Of a stretch of 64,000 nt of DNA, positions 41,907 through 51,906 are shown in pieces (position 1 is the stretch's first letter; each line of letters starts with the position of its first letter). The stretch covers positions 2,418,001-2,482,000 of the forward strand of contig OZ220464.1 of assembly GCA_965115825.1 (NCBI GenBank), given 5' to 3'. The notes beneath the pieces are model-generated. The model saw only the letters and a program-made list of their open reading frames with translations. It was not told the origin of the DNA and ran no database searches. The stretch comes from Bin87 sp965115825. GTDB lineage: Bacteria; Chloroflexota; Dehalococcoidia; Lucifugimonadales; UBA3495. Made by a program: the position numbers and the translations under genes.

Positions 41907-44900
41907 ATGCGAAGCAAAATGAGAAAACTAACTTGGTCGGCGCCGTTGGTGTCGGCGGCTTTGGCGGTGGTGGGCGCGCTGGCGCTTTTTGGCGTGGTGG
42001 CTTTGCCCAGTGCGGGCATTGCCGACGCCCAGGCTAACCGGTGTGCTGATGGCGGGGCAGGCTTTATTACTGCTCCGACTACGGCGCCGGCGGCTCCGAC
42101 AGTGACGGCGCGCAATATGGCGATGGCGGTGGATATTGCCGCCCCAGCCAGCAATGCCGATGCGACCGTGCTGGGCAGCCCGGAATATACCGGGTTCGAC
42201 CTGGAGTACCGTAAGGGTAGTTCGGGAGCCTGGACGGCCTTTACCGGGACGATTACGCTGAACACGCGGGACCTTTCCGGGGCAGTGCTGATTACCGGGT
42301 TGGAGAACGGCGCTACGTACAACGTGCGGGTTCGGGTTACCTGCGGCCCGGGAACCGGGGAGTGGAGCGCGGCTTCGGGTGATGCGACGCCGGCGGCAAC
42401 CGTGCCCGGCAAAGTAAGGAATTTGAAGGCGGTGCAAAGATATTATCTTCGGTCAGCGGACAGTATCAGATGGAGTAATGACTGGAGCGTCTTCAATGTC
42501 GAATGGGATCCGCCGGCGGACGATGGCGGTAGTCCGGTTACCAGCTACAAGTTTGAGACGTTCAAGGGCGGAACGGGAAATACCATCGCAGCCAATCCTA
42601 CCAAAATCACTTTCCTTTCAAGCAACACATGGAAGAACCGGAATGCCGCCAATAGAGGGGGCGATATCACAGACGCGAGAGTTGATACAGGTACTAATAC
42701 TGCCCCTAATCAATGGATGAGGTTCAAGGTGGCAGCCAACAACGCCGTAGGAACCGGCGCCGAGGAAATGGTTGATATCCGAATCAGCACCGATGCGGAA
42801 GATGTGGTGGAACATGACATCTACCTCGGCGCCATATCGTCGGACAGCACTACGTCCGGAGCGGCGCCCAAGCTGACGGTGAAGGTAACTGACCTGACCA
42901 TCGACTTGCCGGTAGGGGCCAGCGTGGTGCTGTTTTTGGAAGATGACTTCCAAGTTCCGGAGTCCATTCCAGCCAGTTCGGTCTATTTCGTGGCCAACTC
43001 TCCGAAGTTGGTCGCCGCGGGTAACGGCGCGCCGGTGTTCGCCACGGAGCCGCCGGAGATTGAAACCGACGACTACTTTGACGATGACAAGGACGACATC
43101 AGCATCCGGGTAAGCATCCCCGATATGTGCACGGGAGACTCGGCCGACTGCAAAGGCCCCAATGGGATCCAGTATAAGCAAGACCTGACCATGGTCATCC
43201 TGAGCAGTTCGGGTATCAGGAACCCGTCCGAAGCGGGGCAGCACACAGTGGCTTTCAATGTGCTGGGATTCAACGATGACGTTCCCGGAACGCGAAGGCT
43301 GTCCCAAGGGCGGATAGATCGGATTAGGGATGCCAACGGTATGGAACTCAGCGCTGCCGAGATTGCTGCATCCACGACTCGTACTCTCCTCAATGGGCAA
43401 GGCGTGTACCTGCCAACCGTGGCCAAAATCTCCCTCTCCGACACGGACGGCGAGCGCGGCGACGAGCTGACGGTCAACGCCAGCGGGTTCAACAACGGGG
43501 TTTCCGCCGTCGCTTACGTCAACCAGCGCAAGACGGCCCGCTACGCCGTGGCTAAATGGTGGGAGACGCTGGACTGCGATAAGATGAAAGCAGCCATGGG
43601 CCCCGGCGCCGGCAACGAGTTCTGCTTCCACTACACCCTCAACTCCTCCGATATGACCTACACCGTGGCGAGCAAAGACAAGGCGGCCAGCGATAAGGTC
43701 TTCGCCCGCCACCTGTGCGAAGTGGGCATCGTTGACGCTGGCACCGAGTTGGCTGCCGCTACGGTGGGCAGCGATGACAAGGCGGCCATTACCTTTGAGG
43801 TTACGGCTCCGACCTTCAAGCCGGGCAACGACAACCTCATCTGCGTGGAAGACGGCGAAGGCCGCACGTCCGGCGTGGACTACGAAGACTTTGAGCTGCT
43901 GCCGTCCATCCGGGTGTCGCCTACCGAGGCCAGGGTGGGCGATACGATAACGGTCTTCGCCCAGGACTTTCCCACTGTTGGGGCCGGGTTCAAGGAGTTG
44001 AAGCTGGGCGGCGAGGTGTTCGCGGGCGATGTGTCGTCCACCAGCATCGGCCAGGACGGTTCGGCGACGGCGACGTTTGACCTGCCGCCGGACGTCAACG
44101 GGGTGTCGCTGGGAGTAACGGTGCGGATTGACGCTAAATGGGGCGACAAGTCCGAGGACGCCAAGGTTACTATCCAGTCGGCGGTGCTCAACGTGAGCCA
44201 GCCGTCAGCGCGGCCCAACGAGATGGTTACGCTGACCTGCGTCGGCTTCGGTTCCGGTTCCGGCAACGCCATTATGGCGGAGAAGATTACCCTGGACGGG
44301 GTGCCTTTGAAGGTGCACTCGGATTCGTTGGACAGCGATGGGGAGGTTCCCGTGTCCAGCGCTGGACGGTGCGTTTTCGCAGCAGCCATTTGGCCGGAGT
44401 CTGGTGGAGGCGCCAACCCGGCGCTGACGCCGGGAGCCCATACCATCAAGGTTGTCGACCAGAACGGCTACACCGGCAGCGTGGTCATTACCATCCCGGA
44501 GCCTGACGTGAAGGTAACGCCGGTCGTTGCCGGGCCTCGGGATGTGGTTACCATCTCCGGGGAGAACTGGCCCGTGGACAACCCGGACAGCACTCGGCTG
44601 GACGCCATCACCATCACCGTTACGGACGGCGAACGGGAACGGGAGTACAGCCAGTACGCCGACGGAACCGGCCGCTGGTTCGTTGAGCATCAGGTGAGCG
44701 GGGCTGTCAGCATCCCGTCCACCAGCCGGATTGAGGCCAAGTACAGCGACCTGGTGCGCCTGGGTGAGTACGCCGTGCCGGCGTCCATCATCACGATTGA
44801 GCCTGGGGAGTGTCAGCCGGGGGACAGCGTGATGCTGTCGGCGTCCAGGTTGCCGGTGCATTCCCGCATCGACCGGGTGGAAATCGGCGGTCGGGATGTG

Positions 44901-45323
44901 AAGCCTACCGGGGCGCCCAGCACCGACGGCGACGGCGCCGTTACCGTAGAGGGCGTCGTCTGTCCAGGTTTGGATGAAGGCCGGTACAGCGTGCTGCTGG
45001 AGGTTGAAGAGACCGTGGCTATCGGCGAGCTGGAAATCCTGTCTGAGGGGCCCTTGGGGCAGGAGACGCTGGTAGCCGAGGCATTGGCTCCGCTGGGAGA
45101 CAGCCTGGCGGCGGTGTTCTACTTTGACGGCATCGGCAAGGAATGGCTGTTCTACGACAGCCGTCCGGAGTTCGCCGAGCTGAACACGTTGACGGAGCTG
45201 GTAGCGGGCGAACCCTACTGGGTGATGGTCACTGAGGACGTTGAGGACGTAGCGCTGGGCGGCAAGAGCCGCAGCCTGACGTGCAGCGCCGGCGGGAACT
45301 GCTGGAACCTGATGGTCTGGTAG
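41907..45323 (+). CDS. Large secreted Fn3/IPT-like surface protein 1
   Basis: 1138 residues from ATG 41907. A signal peptide (SAPLVSAALAVVGALALFGVVALP) is cut near A-D-A-Q-A. The first domain is fibronectin type III-like (Y-T-G-F-D-L-E-Y-R, L-I-T-G-L-E-N-G-A-T-Y-N-V-R-V-R). A second Fn3-like unit with D-P-P-A-D-D-G-G-S-P-V-T-S-Y-K follows. The rest is a chain of beta domains with the IPT-like starts V-R-V-S-P-T-E-A-R-V-G-D and S-A-R-P-N-E-M-V-T-L-T-C. The last 80 residues (S-L-A-A-V-F-Y-F-D-G-I-G-K-E-W-L-F) look like a separate C-terminal domain, perhaps for anchoring. It is closely similar to the inverted gene at 55308-58751. Probably an outer-surface or matrix protein. Confidence 0.85.
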   Translation: MRSKMRKLTWSAPLVSAALAVVGALALFGVVALPSAGIADAQANRCADGGAGFITAPTTAPAAPTVTARNMAMAVDIAAPASNADATVLGSPEYTGFDLEYRKGSSGAWTAFTGTITLNTRDLSGAVLITGLENGATYNVRVRVTCGPGTGEWSAASGDATPAATVPGKVRNLKAVQRYYLRSADSIRWSNDWSVFNVEWDPPADDGGSPVTSYKFETFKGGTGNTIAANPTKITFLSSNTWKNRNAANRGGDITDARVDTGTNTAPNQWMRFKVAANNAVGTGAEEMVDIRISTDAEDVVEHDIYLGAISSDSTTSGAAPKLTVKVTDLTIDLPVGASVVLFLEDDFQVPESIPASSVYFVANSPKLVAAGNGAPVFATEPPEIETDDYFDDDKDDISIRVSIPDMCTGDSADCKGPNGIQYKQDLTMVILSSSGIRNPSEAGQHTVAFNVLGFNDDVPGTRRLSQGRIDRIRDANGMELSAAEIAASTTRTLLNGQGVYLPTVAKISLSDTDGERGDELTVNASGFNNGVSAVAYVNQRKTARYAVAKWWETLDCDKMKAAMGPGAGNEFCFHYTLNSSDMTYTVASKDKAASDKVFARHLCEVGIVDAGTELAAATVGSDDKAAITFEVTAPTFKPGNDNLICVEDGEGRTSGVDYEDFELLPSIRVSPTEARVGDTITVFAQDFPTVGAGFKELKLGGEVFAGDVSSTSIGQDGSATATFDLPPDVNGVSLGVTVRIDAKWGDKSEDAKVTIQSAVLNVSQPSARPNEMVTLTCVGFGSGSGNAIMAEKITLDGVPLKVHSDSLDSDGEVPVSSAGRCVFAAAIWPESGGGANPALTPGAHTIKVVDQNGYTGSVVITIPEPDVKVTPVVAGPRDVVTISGENWPVDNPDSTRLDAITITVTDGEREREYSQYADGTGRWFVEHQVSGAVSIPSTSRIEAKYSDLVRLGEYAVPASIITIEPGECQPGDSVMLSASRLPVHSRIDRVEIGGRDVKPTGAPSTDGDGAVTVEGVVCPGLDEGRYSVLLEVEETVAIGELEILSEGPLGQETLVAEALAPLGDSLAAVFYFDGIGKEWLFYDSRPEFAELNTLTELVAGEPYWVMVTEDVEDVALGGKSRSLTCSAGGNCWNLMVW

Positions 45324-45366
45324 GCTGGCGTACACGCTGCGCTTACCCGATAGTCGGGGAACGGCG

Positions 45367-45406
45367 ACGGCAGGGGCGGGTCTTCGGGCCGGCCCCTGCC
45401 GTTTTT
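45367..45406 (+). terminator. Rho-independent terminator of surface protein gene 1
   Basis: ACGGCAGGGGC pairs with GCCCCTGCCGT over 11 bp, around a loop containing TCTTCGG, and is followed by TTTTT. It lies about 45 bases after the stop codon. Confidence 0.92.
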
Positions 45407-45457
45407 ATGGAAGTGATTGGCCCGGTTCGGCGCGGGTCTGGAACGCCGTCGCCAAAC

Positions 45458-45486
45458 TTGCCCTCGCCCTATACCGGGTGTATATT
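45458..45486 (+). promoter_or_regulatory. Candidate promoter of the ABC exporter operon
   Basis: TTGCCC (45458-45463), a 17-base spacer and TATATT (45481-45486), about 40 bases upstream of ATG 45528. Confidence 0.6.
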
Positions 45487-45527
45487 AGGCAGCCTATGGT
45501 ATCAATTCTCATTAGGCGGGCCGCCTG

Positions 45528-47342
45528 ATGGGCATTCTTCTGCGTATCATCGGGATGGCGGCCCGTTATCCTACCCGGTTAAGCTTGGCGTACATCAGCG
45601 CGTTGGCCGCCATCGGCTTCTCTATGGCGCTGCCCATACTCTTCGGCCAGGCCATCGACACCATGGTTGGGCAGAACCCGGACAGCAAGGCGTTGTTCGA
45701 GCTGGACTTTACCATCACTGCCCTGGCCTTCTACGGAGTTGGCATTCTGGCGGTCAGCCTGGCCCGGGGATTTTGCGACTTCGGGCGTACCTACACTACC
45801 GAATCGCTGTCGCAAAAGGTCTCTTTCGACTGCCGGAACCTGCTGTACGACAAGTTGCAGAACGTCAGCTTCGCGTTCCACGATAAGGAACACACCGGCG
45901 ACCTGATGTCCCGGGCAACTGCCGATGTGGAAGCGATGCGTCGGTTCGTCAACTTGGGGATGATTCGCTCGCTGGACGTAGTGGTTCGCATCGTCGCCAT
46001 ACCGGCGTATCTTTTCACCATTAATTGGGAGCTGGCGCTGGTCAGCATGATTTTCGTGCCGGCTATCGTGCTGCGCTCCGCATTCGTAATGCGGGCGCTG
46101 CGCCGCAAATGGCTCCACGTGCAGGAAGTAATGGGTGAATCCGTAACCGTGTTGCAGGAAAACCTGGCCGGTATGCACGTGGTGAAAGCCTTTGCCTCGG
46201 AGAATTACGAGCGACGCAAGTATAACCGCAAGGCCGAGGAACTGCGCGCGGAGTACTATGACGCCGAGCGGATGCAGGGCACCAACAGCGCCTGGATGAC
46301 GCTGTATTTCACCTTTGCTTTGGGCATCATCCTGTGGCTGGGCGGATGGCTGATTATCCGGGGCGAATTGACCGCCGGCGAGCTGGCCGCTTTCCTGCTT
46401 TTCCTCAACCAGCTGACCTTCCCAATCCGAGCTTCCGCGCAGATTATCAACACCTTCTCTCGAGCCATATCATCGGGGCAGCGGTTGTTCAGCGTGCTGG
46501 ACGCGGTGTCGCCGGTATCCGAGCGGCCTGACGCCAGAGAGCTGAAACAGGCCGACGGCCACGTTCGCTTTGAAAACGTAGCGTTCTCCTATGAAGATCG
46601 CTCCCCCGCTTTGCGGCAGGTTGACCTGGACGCCAAGCCAGGGCAGGTTACCGCGATCCTTGGCGCCCCCGGCAGCGGCAAAACTACGGTCGTCAACCTG
46701 CTGCCCCGCTTTTACGATGTTACCAGCGGCCGGATTACCATTGACGGCGCCGACATCCGGGAGTACACCCTCCAGTCCCTGCGCCATAACGTGGGCATCG
46801 TCCACCAGGATGTGTATCTGTTCAGCGCGTCTATCCGCGACAACATCGCCTACGGCGTGAGCGAGGCTACCCATGAAGATGTGGAACGCGCGGCCAAAGT
46901 GGCGCAGCTGCACGACCAGATTATGGCCCTGCCGCACGGTTACGATACCTGGGTGGGCGAACGCGGCGCTACGCTTTCCGGCGGACAGCGGCAGCGGCTG
47001 TCCATCGCCCGCACCATCCTGATTGACCCGCCCGTGCTGATTCTGGACGACTCCACCTCCAGCGTGGATGTGGAAACCGAGCGCCAGATTCACCGCGCTA
47101 TGGTGGAGGTTATGAAAGGCCGCACCACCTTCGTCATCGCCCATCGTTTGAGCACGGTTCGGGAAGCCGACCAGATTCTGGTGTTGGACAAAGGCGTCAT
47201 CGCCGAGCGCGGTTCCCATGATGAGCTGATACGCGCCGGCGGCATCTACCGGAGCATCTACGAGTTGCAACTGCGCCCCCAGGAAGAAGTCCTGCTGGAG
47301 GCGGCGGTGCCGGCTATGGCCGATGGGAGGGCTGCCCTATGA
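45528..47342 (+). CDS. ABC exporter half-transporter with degenerate ATPase site
   Basis: 604 residues: six membrane helices (residues 1-320) then the ATPase domain. Walker A is G-A-P-G-S-G-K-T (residues 379-386), signature L-S-G-G-Q, Walker B V-L-I-L-D-D and H-loop I-A-H-R-L-S. The catalytic Glu after Walker B is Asp, so this chain gives the degenerate site of a heterodimer. Its partner overlaps it by 4 bases (ATGA). Such pairs (BmrCD, TM287/288 type) export drugs, lipids or peptides. The substrate is unknown. Confidence 0.93.
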   Translation: MGILLRIIGMAARYPTRLSLAYISALAAIGFSMALPILFGQAIDTMVGQNPDSKALFELDFTITALAFYGVGILAVSLARGFCDFGRTYTTESLSQKVSFDCRNLLYDKLQNVSFAFHDKEHTGDLMSRATADVEAMRRFVNLGMIRSLDVVVRIVAIPAYLFTINWELALVSMIFVPAIVLRSAFVMRALRRKWLHVQEVMGESVTVLQENLAGMHVVKAFASENYERRKYNRKAEELRAEYYDAERMQGTNSAWMTLYFTFALGIILWLGGWLIIRGELTAGELAAFLLFLNQLTFPIRASAQIINTFSRAISSGQRLFSVLDAVSPVSERPDARELKQADGHVRFENVAFSYEDRSPALRQVDLDAKPGQVTAILGAPGSGKTTVVNLLPRFYDVTSGRITIDGADIREYTLQSLRHNVGIVHQDVYLFSASIRDNIAYGVSEATHEDVERAAKVAQLHDQIMALPHGYDTWVGERGATLSGGQRQRLSIARTILIDPPVLILDDSTSSVDVETERQIHRAMVEVMKGRTTFVIAHRLSTVREADQILVLDKGVIAERGSHDELIRAGGIYRSIYELQLRPQEEVLLEAAVPAMADGRAAL

Positions 47343-49264
47343 TGCGCGGCGGCGGAATCGGCGGCGGCATGATGCGGGGGATGCGCGGCACCTCCGCAGA
47401 CAGTATGTTCGCTCCGTCCAACGACAACCTGACCGACGAAGATGTGGTGGGCCGCGTTTATGACAACAAGGTCGTAATGCGCTTTATGACCTTCATCAAG
47501 CCCTATCGCGCCTACGCGCTGATTGCTTTGGCGTCACTGCTGGTGTACGCGGCGGTCAACGCCAGCATCCCCCTGCTCATTATGTGGGGCATCAATTGGG
47601 CCGTGGCCGCCGGCGAAGTCGGTCGGGTGCATATCATCGGTGCCGCCTTCATGGTCGTTACGGTCATCCACTTCATTTCCAACCGTTTGCAGTTCATCTT
47701 CATTTCCCGCACCGGCCAGCACATCCTCTACGACCTGCGTTCCGGGATGTTCAGCCACCTGCAAAACCAGTCCAGCGCCTTCTACCATCGCACCCCCATC
47801 GGCCGCATCATGTCCCGGATGCAGTCCGACGTGCTGCAATTGCAGGAGACCTTTGAACTGCTGGCCCTGGCCCTGGCCGAACTGGTAACGGTGGCCGCCA
47901 TCATCGTTCTGATGTTGATAGTGAGTTGGCAGCTGGCCCTGGTGTGCATGATTGTGGTGCCGGCGCTGACGCTGATAATGATGTACTGGCAGCGTTTTGC
48001 CCGCCATTCCTTCATGCGCATCCGTCGCGCCATCGCCATGGTCAACGGCGAGTACAACCAGAACATCACCGGCGTCCGCGTTGTCCAGAGCCTGAATCGC
48101 CAGGACGAGAACATGGCGCACTTCCGCACCTTGAACCAGGAGTACCTGGACGCGAATCTGGAGGCGGCCCGCTATTCCGGAATGCTGCAACCGCTGGTTG
48201 AGCTGCTCATCGGCCTGGGCATTGGGCTGGGCGTGGTGCTGTTCGGCAGCTGGCTCCTGCGACTGGACGCGCTGGAAGTGGGAACGCTGGTGGCTTTCGC
48301 ATTCTGGATTCAGCGCTTCTTTGAGCCAATCCGACAGCTGACCATGCAGTACAGCCAACTCCAGCGGGCCATGTCCGCCGGCGTACGCATCTTCGAAGTG
48401 CTGGACCTGGAGCCGGACATCCTGGACAAACCCGATGCGGTGACGCTGCCGGAAGTACGGGGCGAAATTCGCTACAACAACGTGAACTTCCACTACGTCC
48501 CCGGCGTTGAGGTGTTGCGCAACGTCAACCTGCACATCAAGGCCGGCGAAAACGTGGCCCTGGTCGGTTCCACCGGCGCCGGCAAGAGCACGCTGGTCAA
48601 CCTGCTGCATCGTTCCGCAGATGTAACCGGCGGCTCAATCACCGTTGACGGCTACGACCTTCGGGACGTAACGCGGGAGTCGCTGGTGCATCAGATGAGC
48701 ATGGTGCTTCAGGAGCCGTACCTGTTCTCCGGCACCGTGCGCGGGAACATCCGCTACCAGAACGAGGACGTTTCCGATAAGCAGATTGTCGCCGCGGCCG
48801 AAGCGGTAGGCGCCCACGACTTCATCATGGACTTGGATCAAGGCTATGACTCGGAACTGGCCGAGCGGGGCGTCAACTTGAGCATCGGGCAGCGGCAGCT
48901 CATCAGCTTCGCCCGCGCCATCGTAGGCAACCCTCGTATCCTGGTGCTGGACGAGGCCACCGCCAACATTGACACCCACACGGAACTGCTGATACAGCAG
49001 GCGCTGAACCGGATTCTGAAAGGCCGCACGTCCATCGTCATCGCGCACCGTCTGTCCACCATCCGCAACGCCGACAAGATAGTGGTGCTGGACCGGGGCC
49101 GGGTCTCCGAGGTGGGCTCCCACGATGCGCTGCTGGAAGCCGGCGGCGTGTACGCCCAGCTCTACGCCATCAATTACGGCCTGTCCGGCCCCAGCGTTGA
49201 CGTTGCCCCCGTCGGCGGCGAAGTTATCGGCGCGGATGGGCTTTCGCCGGCTGCGGCGGATTAG
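47339..49264 (+). CDS. ABC exporter half-transporter, catalytic partner
   Basis: 641 residues. The N-terminus is Gly/Met/Arg-rich, followed by six membrane helices and an ATPase domain with Walker A G-S-T-G-A-G-K-S (410-417), Walker B I-L-V-L-D-E-A-T (normal Glu) and H-loop I-A-H-R-L-S. The signature is L-S-I-G-Q instead of L-S-G-G-Q, which is what heterodimers show opposite a degenerate Walker B. It works with the chain encoded just upstream. The gene end overlaps the convergent hydrolase gene by 4 bases. Confidence 0.93.
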   Translation: MMRGGGIGGGMMRGMRGTSADSMFAPSNDNLTDEDVVGRVYDNKVVMRFMTFIKPYRAYALIALASLLVYAAVNASIPLLIMWGINWAVAAGEVGRVHIIGAAFMVVTVIHFISNRLQFIFISRTGQHILYDLRSGMFSHLQNQSSAFYHRTPIGRIMSRMQSDVLQLQETFELLALALAELVTVAAIIVLMLIVSWQLALVCMIVVPALTLIMMYWQRFARHSFMRIRRAIAMVNGEYNQNITGVRVVQSLNRQDENMAHFRTLNQEYLDANLEAARYSGMLQPLVELLIGLGIGLGVVLFGSWLLRLDALEVGTLVAFAFWIQRFFEPIRQLTMQYSQLQRAMSAGVRIFEVLDLEPDILDKPDAVTLPEVRGEIRYNNVNFHYVPGVEVLRNVNLHIKAGENVALVGSTGAGKSTLVNLLHRSADVTGGSITVDGYDLRDVTRESLVHQMSMVLQEPYLFSGTVRGNIRYQNEDVSDKQIVAAAEAVGAHDFIMDLDQGYDSELAERGVNLSIGQRQLISFARAIVGNPRILVLDEATANIDTHTELLIQQALNRILKGRTSIVIAHRLSTIRNADKIVVLDRGRVSEVGSHDALLEAGGVYAQLYAINYGLSGPSVDVAPVGGEVIGADGLSPAAAD

Positions 49265-50142
49265 CCGGATAGAAAACTCCGTATCACCGCCGCCAATTCC
49301 GCCGGCTTGTGATAGCCGATGTCGTGAATGGTGTCGGGTATCCAGTGAACCTTGCCGTTGGGTAGGGCGGATTCAGCGGCGGCGACCATAATCTCGCGCT
49401 GACGGGAGAACTCTGAGTTGACCCGGTCGGCGCGCGGGCCGGCCGCAACCACCAGCGTGGGAACCTTTACCTGCGGCAGCGCTACCGACGGCGGGTAATT
49501 CCACATCGTTTCCAGTACCTGGGCGTGATTTTCAGGGCGCAGATTGTCCCGCATCCGACCGTCCTGCCCCTCATACACCATGGTCAGCGCGATGTCGGCC
49601 AGGTCGTCGCCCCAGCAGAATGACAGGTTCTCGGCCAGCTGCGCCAGATAGTCGGCGCGCGTTCCGGCCACCCGGCGCGGCGCCAATCTCTGCCGGAACG
49701 CTTCCCAGGTCGGGTTGGGCAGCAGGCCGCCGTCCTGAAAGCCGCCGTCAATCATCACCAATCGGCTGACCCGTTCCGGGAAGCGCACGGCCAGATTGCT
49801 GGCTACGTGGCCGCCCCAGGAATGTCCCAGCACGGCGGCCTGCCCGATGCCGAAATGGTCCAACAGGCGCACGGCGTCCTCCGCCAGCGTCTGCCAATCG
49901 TAGCCCGACGAAGCTTGTGTCGTCGCCCCGTGTCCGCGCTGGTCGGGCGCGATGATGCGGTAGTCGTTCGACAGCCGGGGGGCCAGGCGGCGGTACCAAT
50001 GGCCGGAAGATGCCAGGCCGTGCAAGGCCAGCATCGGCGCGCCCTGGCCGCCCCAGTCCAGGCAATGCACGTCCAGCTCGTGGAGGTTGATAACGCTGGC
50101 GGTGGGTTCGTTCGGGCCAGTGGGTCGGTTCACGTTGGGCAT
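49261..50142 (-). CDS. Alpha/beta hydrolase
   Basis: 293 residues. The nucleophile elbow is G-H-S-W-G-G, the oxyanion start is L-H-G-L-A-S-S-G-H-W, and R-I-I-A-P-D-Q-R-G-H-G is typical of this family. The His is probably in T-I-H-D-I-G-Y-H-K-P. No signal peptide. The substrate is unknown; esterase, lactonase or a C-C hydrolase are possible. Divergent from pgi. Confidence 0.9.
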   Translation of the reverse strand: MPNVNRPTGPNEPTASVINLHELDVHCLDWGGQGAPMLALHGLASSGHWYRRLAPRLSNDYRIIAPDQRGHGATTQASSGYDWQTLAEDAVRLLDHFGIGQAAVLGHSWGGHVASNLAVRFPERVSRLVMIDGGFQDGGLLPNPTWEAFRQRLAPRRVAGTRADYLAQLAENLSFCWGDDLADIALTMVYEGQDGRMRDNLRPENHAQVLETMWNYPPSVALPQVKVPTLVVAAGPRADRVNSEFSRQREIMVAAAESALPNGKVHWIPDTIHDIGYHKPAELAAVIRSFLSG

Positions 50143-50196
50143 GCTTAATGGCTCGCAAGGGCAAAGACTTCGCGCTGATTATACCCCGGCAGGATA

Positions 50197-50205
50197 TGCT
50201 AGAAT
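50197..50205 (+). promoter_or_regulatory. Extended -10 promoter of pgi-gnd-zwf
   Basis: TG-C-TAGAAT, with no clear -35. A start site near 50212 leaves about 34 bases of leader before ATG 50246, which argues against the earlier in-frame ATG at 50204. Confidence 0.5.
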
Positions 50206-50245
50206 GGCGCAATATGACGAGCGCAGGAATGGCGAGGCAGTTGCG

Positions 50246-51889
50246 ATGACGACCGACCGTTATCACCTTGGCGACTATACGCCGGCGGTGGCGCAGATGG
50301 CTGCGCAGCTGGATGATAATAACGTTCCGAAGCGGCTGCACGGCCGCGACTACACCCTTTGGAGCGATGCTCCTACGGAGATTGTCGACCGGCTGGCCTG
50401 GCTTACTCTGCCGGCGGACAGCCGAGGCAAAACCACCGAGCTGGACGAGTTCGCCGCTTCCATTCGCGGCGCCGGCTATCGCCACGTAGTCCTGCTGGGA
50501 ATGGGCGGCAGCAGCCTGGGGCCGGAGGTGATTCGTCAAATCATCGGCTCTCCCGTGTCTGGCAACTACCCTCGTCTGCTCACGCTGGACAGTACGGTGC
50601 CGGCATGGGTGTCGTCCACTACGGCGGCCATCGACCCGGCGCGCGCCATCTTCGTGCTGTCTTCCAAATCGGGAACGACTACGGAGCCGCTGGCATTTTA
50701 CGCGCATTTCCGCAGCTTGGTTGAGAGCAGCGTCGGCGTAGAACGCGCCGGCGACAATTTCATCGCGGTAACCGACCCCGACACCGCCCTGGCCGAACTG
50801 GCCCAGTCGGAGAACTTCCGCCGGGCTTTCATCAACGACCCCGACATCGGGGGGCGTTATTCCGTCCTTTCGCACTTCGGCCTTGTTCCGGCGGCGTTGA
50901 CCGGCGTGAACCTGGCCCGCCTGTTGGAACCGGCGGCGATTGTGCAGCAACGCTGTCTGTCCGCCGGCCCCGTCGCTGACAACCCCGGCGCTTGGCTGGG
51001 CACAGTTATCGGTACGCTGGCCAGGCAGGGACGCGACAAACTCACTCTGGTAGCGTCTCCGAAACTGGCCGGCTTCGGACTGTGGGCGGAGCAATTGCTG
51101 GCCGAAAGCACGGGCAAGAACGGCGCCGGCGTCATCCCGGTGGCTGCCGAACCTCTGGAATCGCCCGATACTTACGGCGCCGACCGGCTTTTCGTGCAAC
51201 TGCGCCTGGCGGACGATGATTCACCGGAAGCCCGGGCCACCAACCAGGCGATGCAGCGGCTGAAATCCGACGGTCATCCCACTGCGCAGCTGGAACTTAC
51301 GGACGCCTACGACCTGGGCGCCGAGTTCTACCGCTGGGAGTACGCAACGGCCATCGCCGGGCATATTCTGGGGATACATCCTTTCAACCAGCCCGACGTG
51401 CAGAGCGCGAAAGACCGCACCATCAGCGTCCTTGACCGTTACCGGGAAACCGGCAAGCTCCCGGAGCATCAGTCGGACGCCGCCGGCCGCCTGTCTGAAC
51501 TGCTGGCGCAATCCCACCCCGGCGACTATCTGGCGATAATGGCCTACCTTCCCGACGCGGACGGCATCGAGAGCGGGATATACGAACTGCGCCGCCGGGT
51601 CATGCGCAAGCACGGCATCGCCACCACAGCCGGCTACGGCCCCCGGTTCCTCCACTCTACCGGGCAGCTGCACAAGGGTGGCCCCAACTCCGGCATATTC
51701 CTCCAGTTGACCCAGCAGCACGACGCCGACCTGGACATACCCGGCTGCTCATTCAGTTTCGGAACGCTGGCCGACGCTCAGGCGCTGGGAGACTTGCAGG
51801 CTTTGCGCCAGCTCGGCCGCCGCGCCGTATCTATCCGGCTGGACGGCAACCCCGCCGATGGGCTTCGTCGTCTGACCGATATGCTGTAA
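50246..51889 (+). CDS. pgi: Glucose-6-phosphate isomerase
   Basis: 547 residues from ATG 50246. It converts glucose-6-phosphate and fructose-6-phosphate. The SIS fold signatures are V-V-L-L-G-M-G-G-S-S-L-G-P-E-V, F-V-L-S-S-K-S-G-T-T-T-E-P and F-N-Q-P-D-V-Q-S-A-K, the last with the catalytic-region Lys. The form resembles the isomerase half of bifunctional transaldolase/isomerase proteins; no transaldolase domain is present here. It heads an operon with gnd and zwf. Confidence 0.93.
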   Translation: MTTDRYHLGDYTPAVAQMAAQLDDNNVPKRLHGRDYTLWSDAPTEIVDRLAWLTLPADSRGKTTELDEFAASIRGAGYRHVVLLGMGGSSLGPEVIRQIIGSPVSGNYPRLLTLDSTVPAWVSSTTAAIDPARAIFVLSSKSGTTTEPLAFYAHFRSLVESSVGVERAGDNFIAVTDPDTALAELAQSENFRRAFINDPDIGGRYSVLSHFGLVPAALTGVNLARLLEPAAIVQQRCLSAGPVADNPGAWLGTVIGTLARQGRDKLTLVASPKLAGFGLWAEQLLAESTGKNGAGVIPVAAEPLESPDTYGADRLFVQLRLADDDSPEARATNQAMQRLKSDGHPTAQLELTDAYDLGAEFYRWEYATAIAGHILGIHPFNQPDVQSAKDRTISVLDRYRETGKLPEHQSDAAGRLSELLAQSHPGDYLAIMAYLPDADGIESGIYELRRRVMRKHGIATTAGYGPRFLHSTGQLHKGGPNSGIFLQLTQQHDADLDIPGCSFSFGTLADAQALGDLQALRQLGRRAVSIRLDGNPADGLRRLTDML

Positions 51890-51906
51890 AAGGGGAAAAT
51901 AACATC

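Larger units (their letters stand above)
41475..45323. repeat. Left arm of a 3.9-kb inverted duplication
   Basis: From aaaactccgcgaaaatt (41477) through promoter, 16-bp tandem repeats, leader and the whole surface-protein gene, this arm matches the reverse complement of 55308-59216. The gene parts are similar over nearly all their length, with divergent stretches near residues 180-280 and 680-720. Confidence 0.9.
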
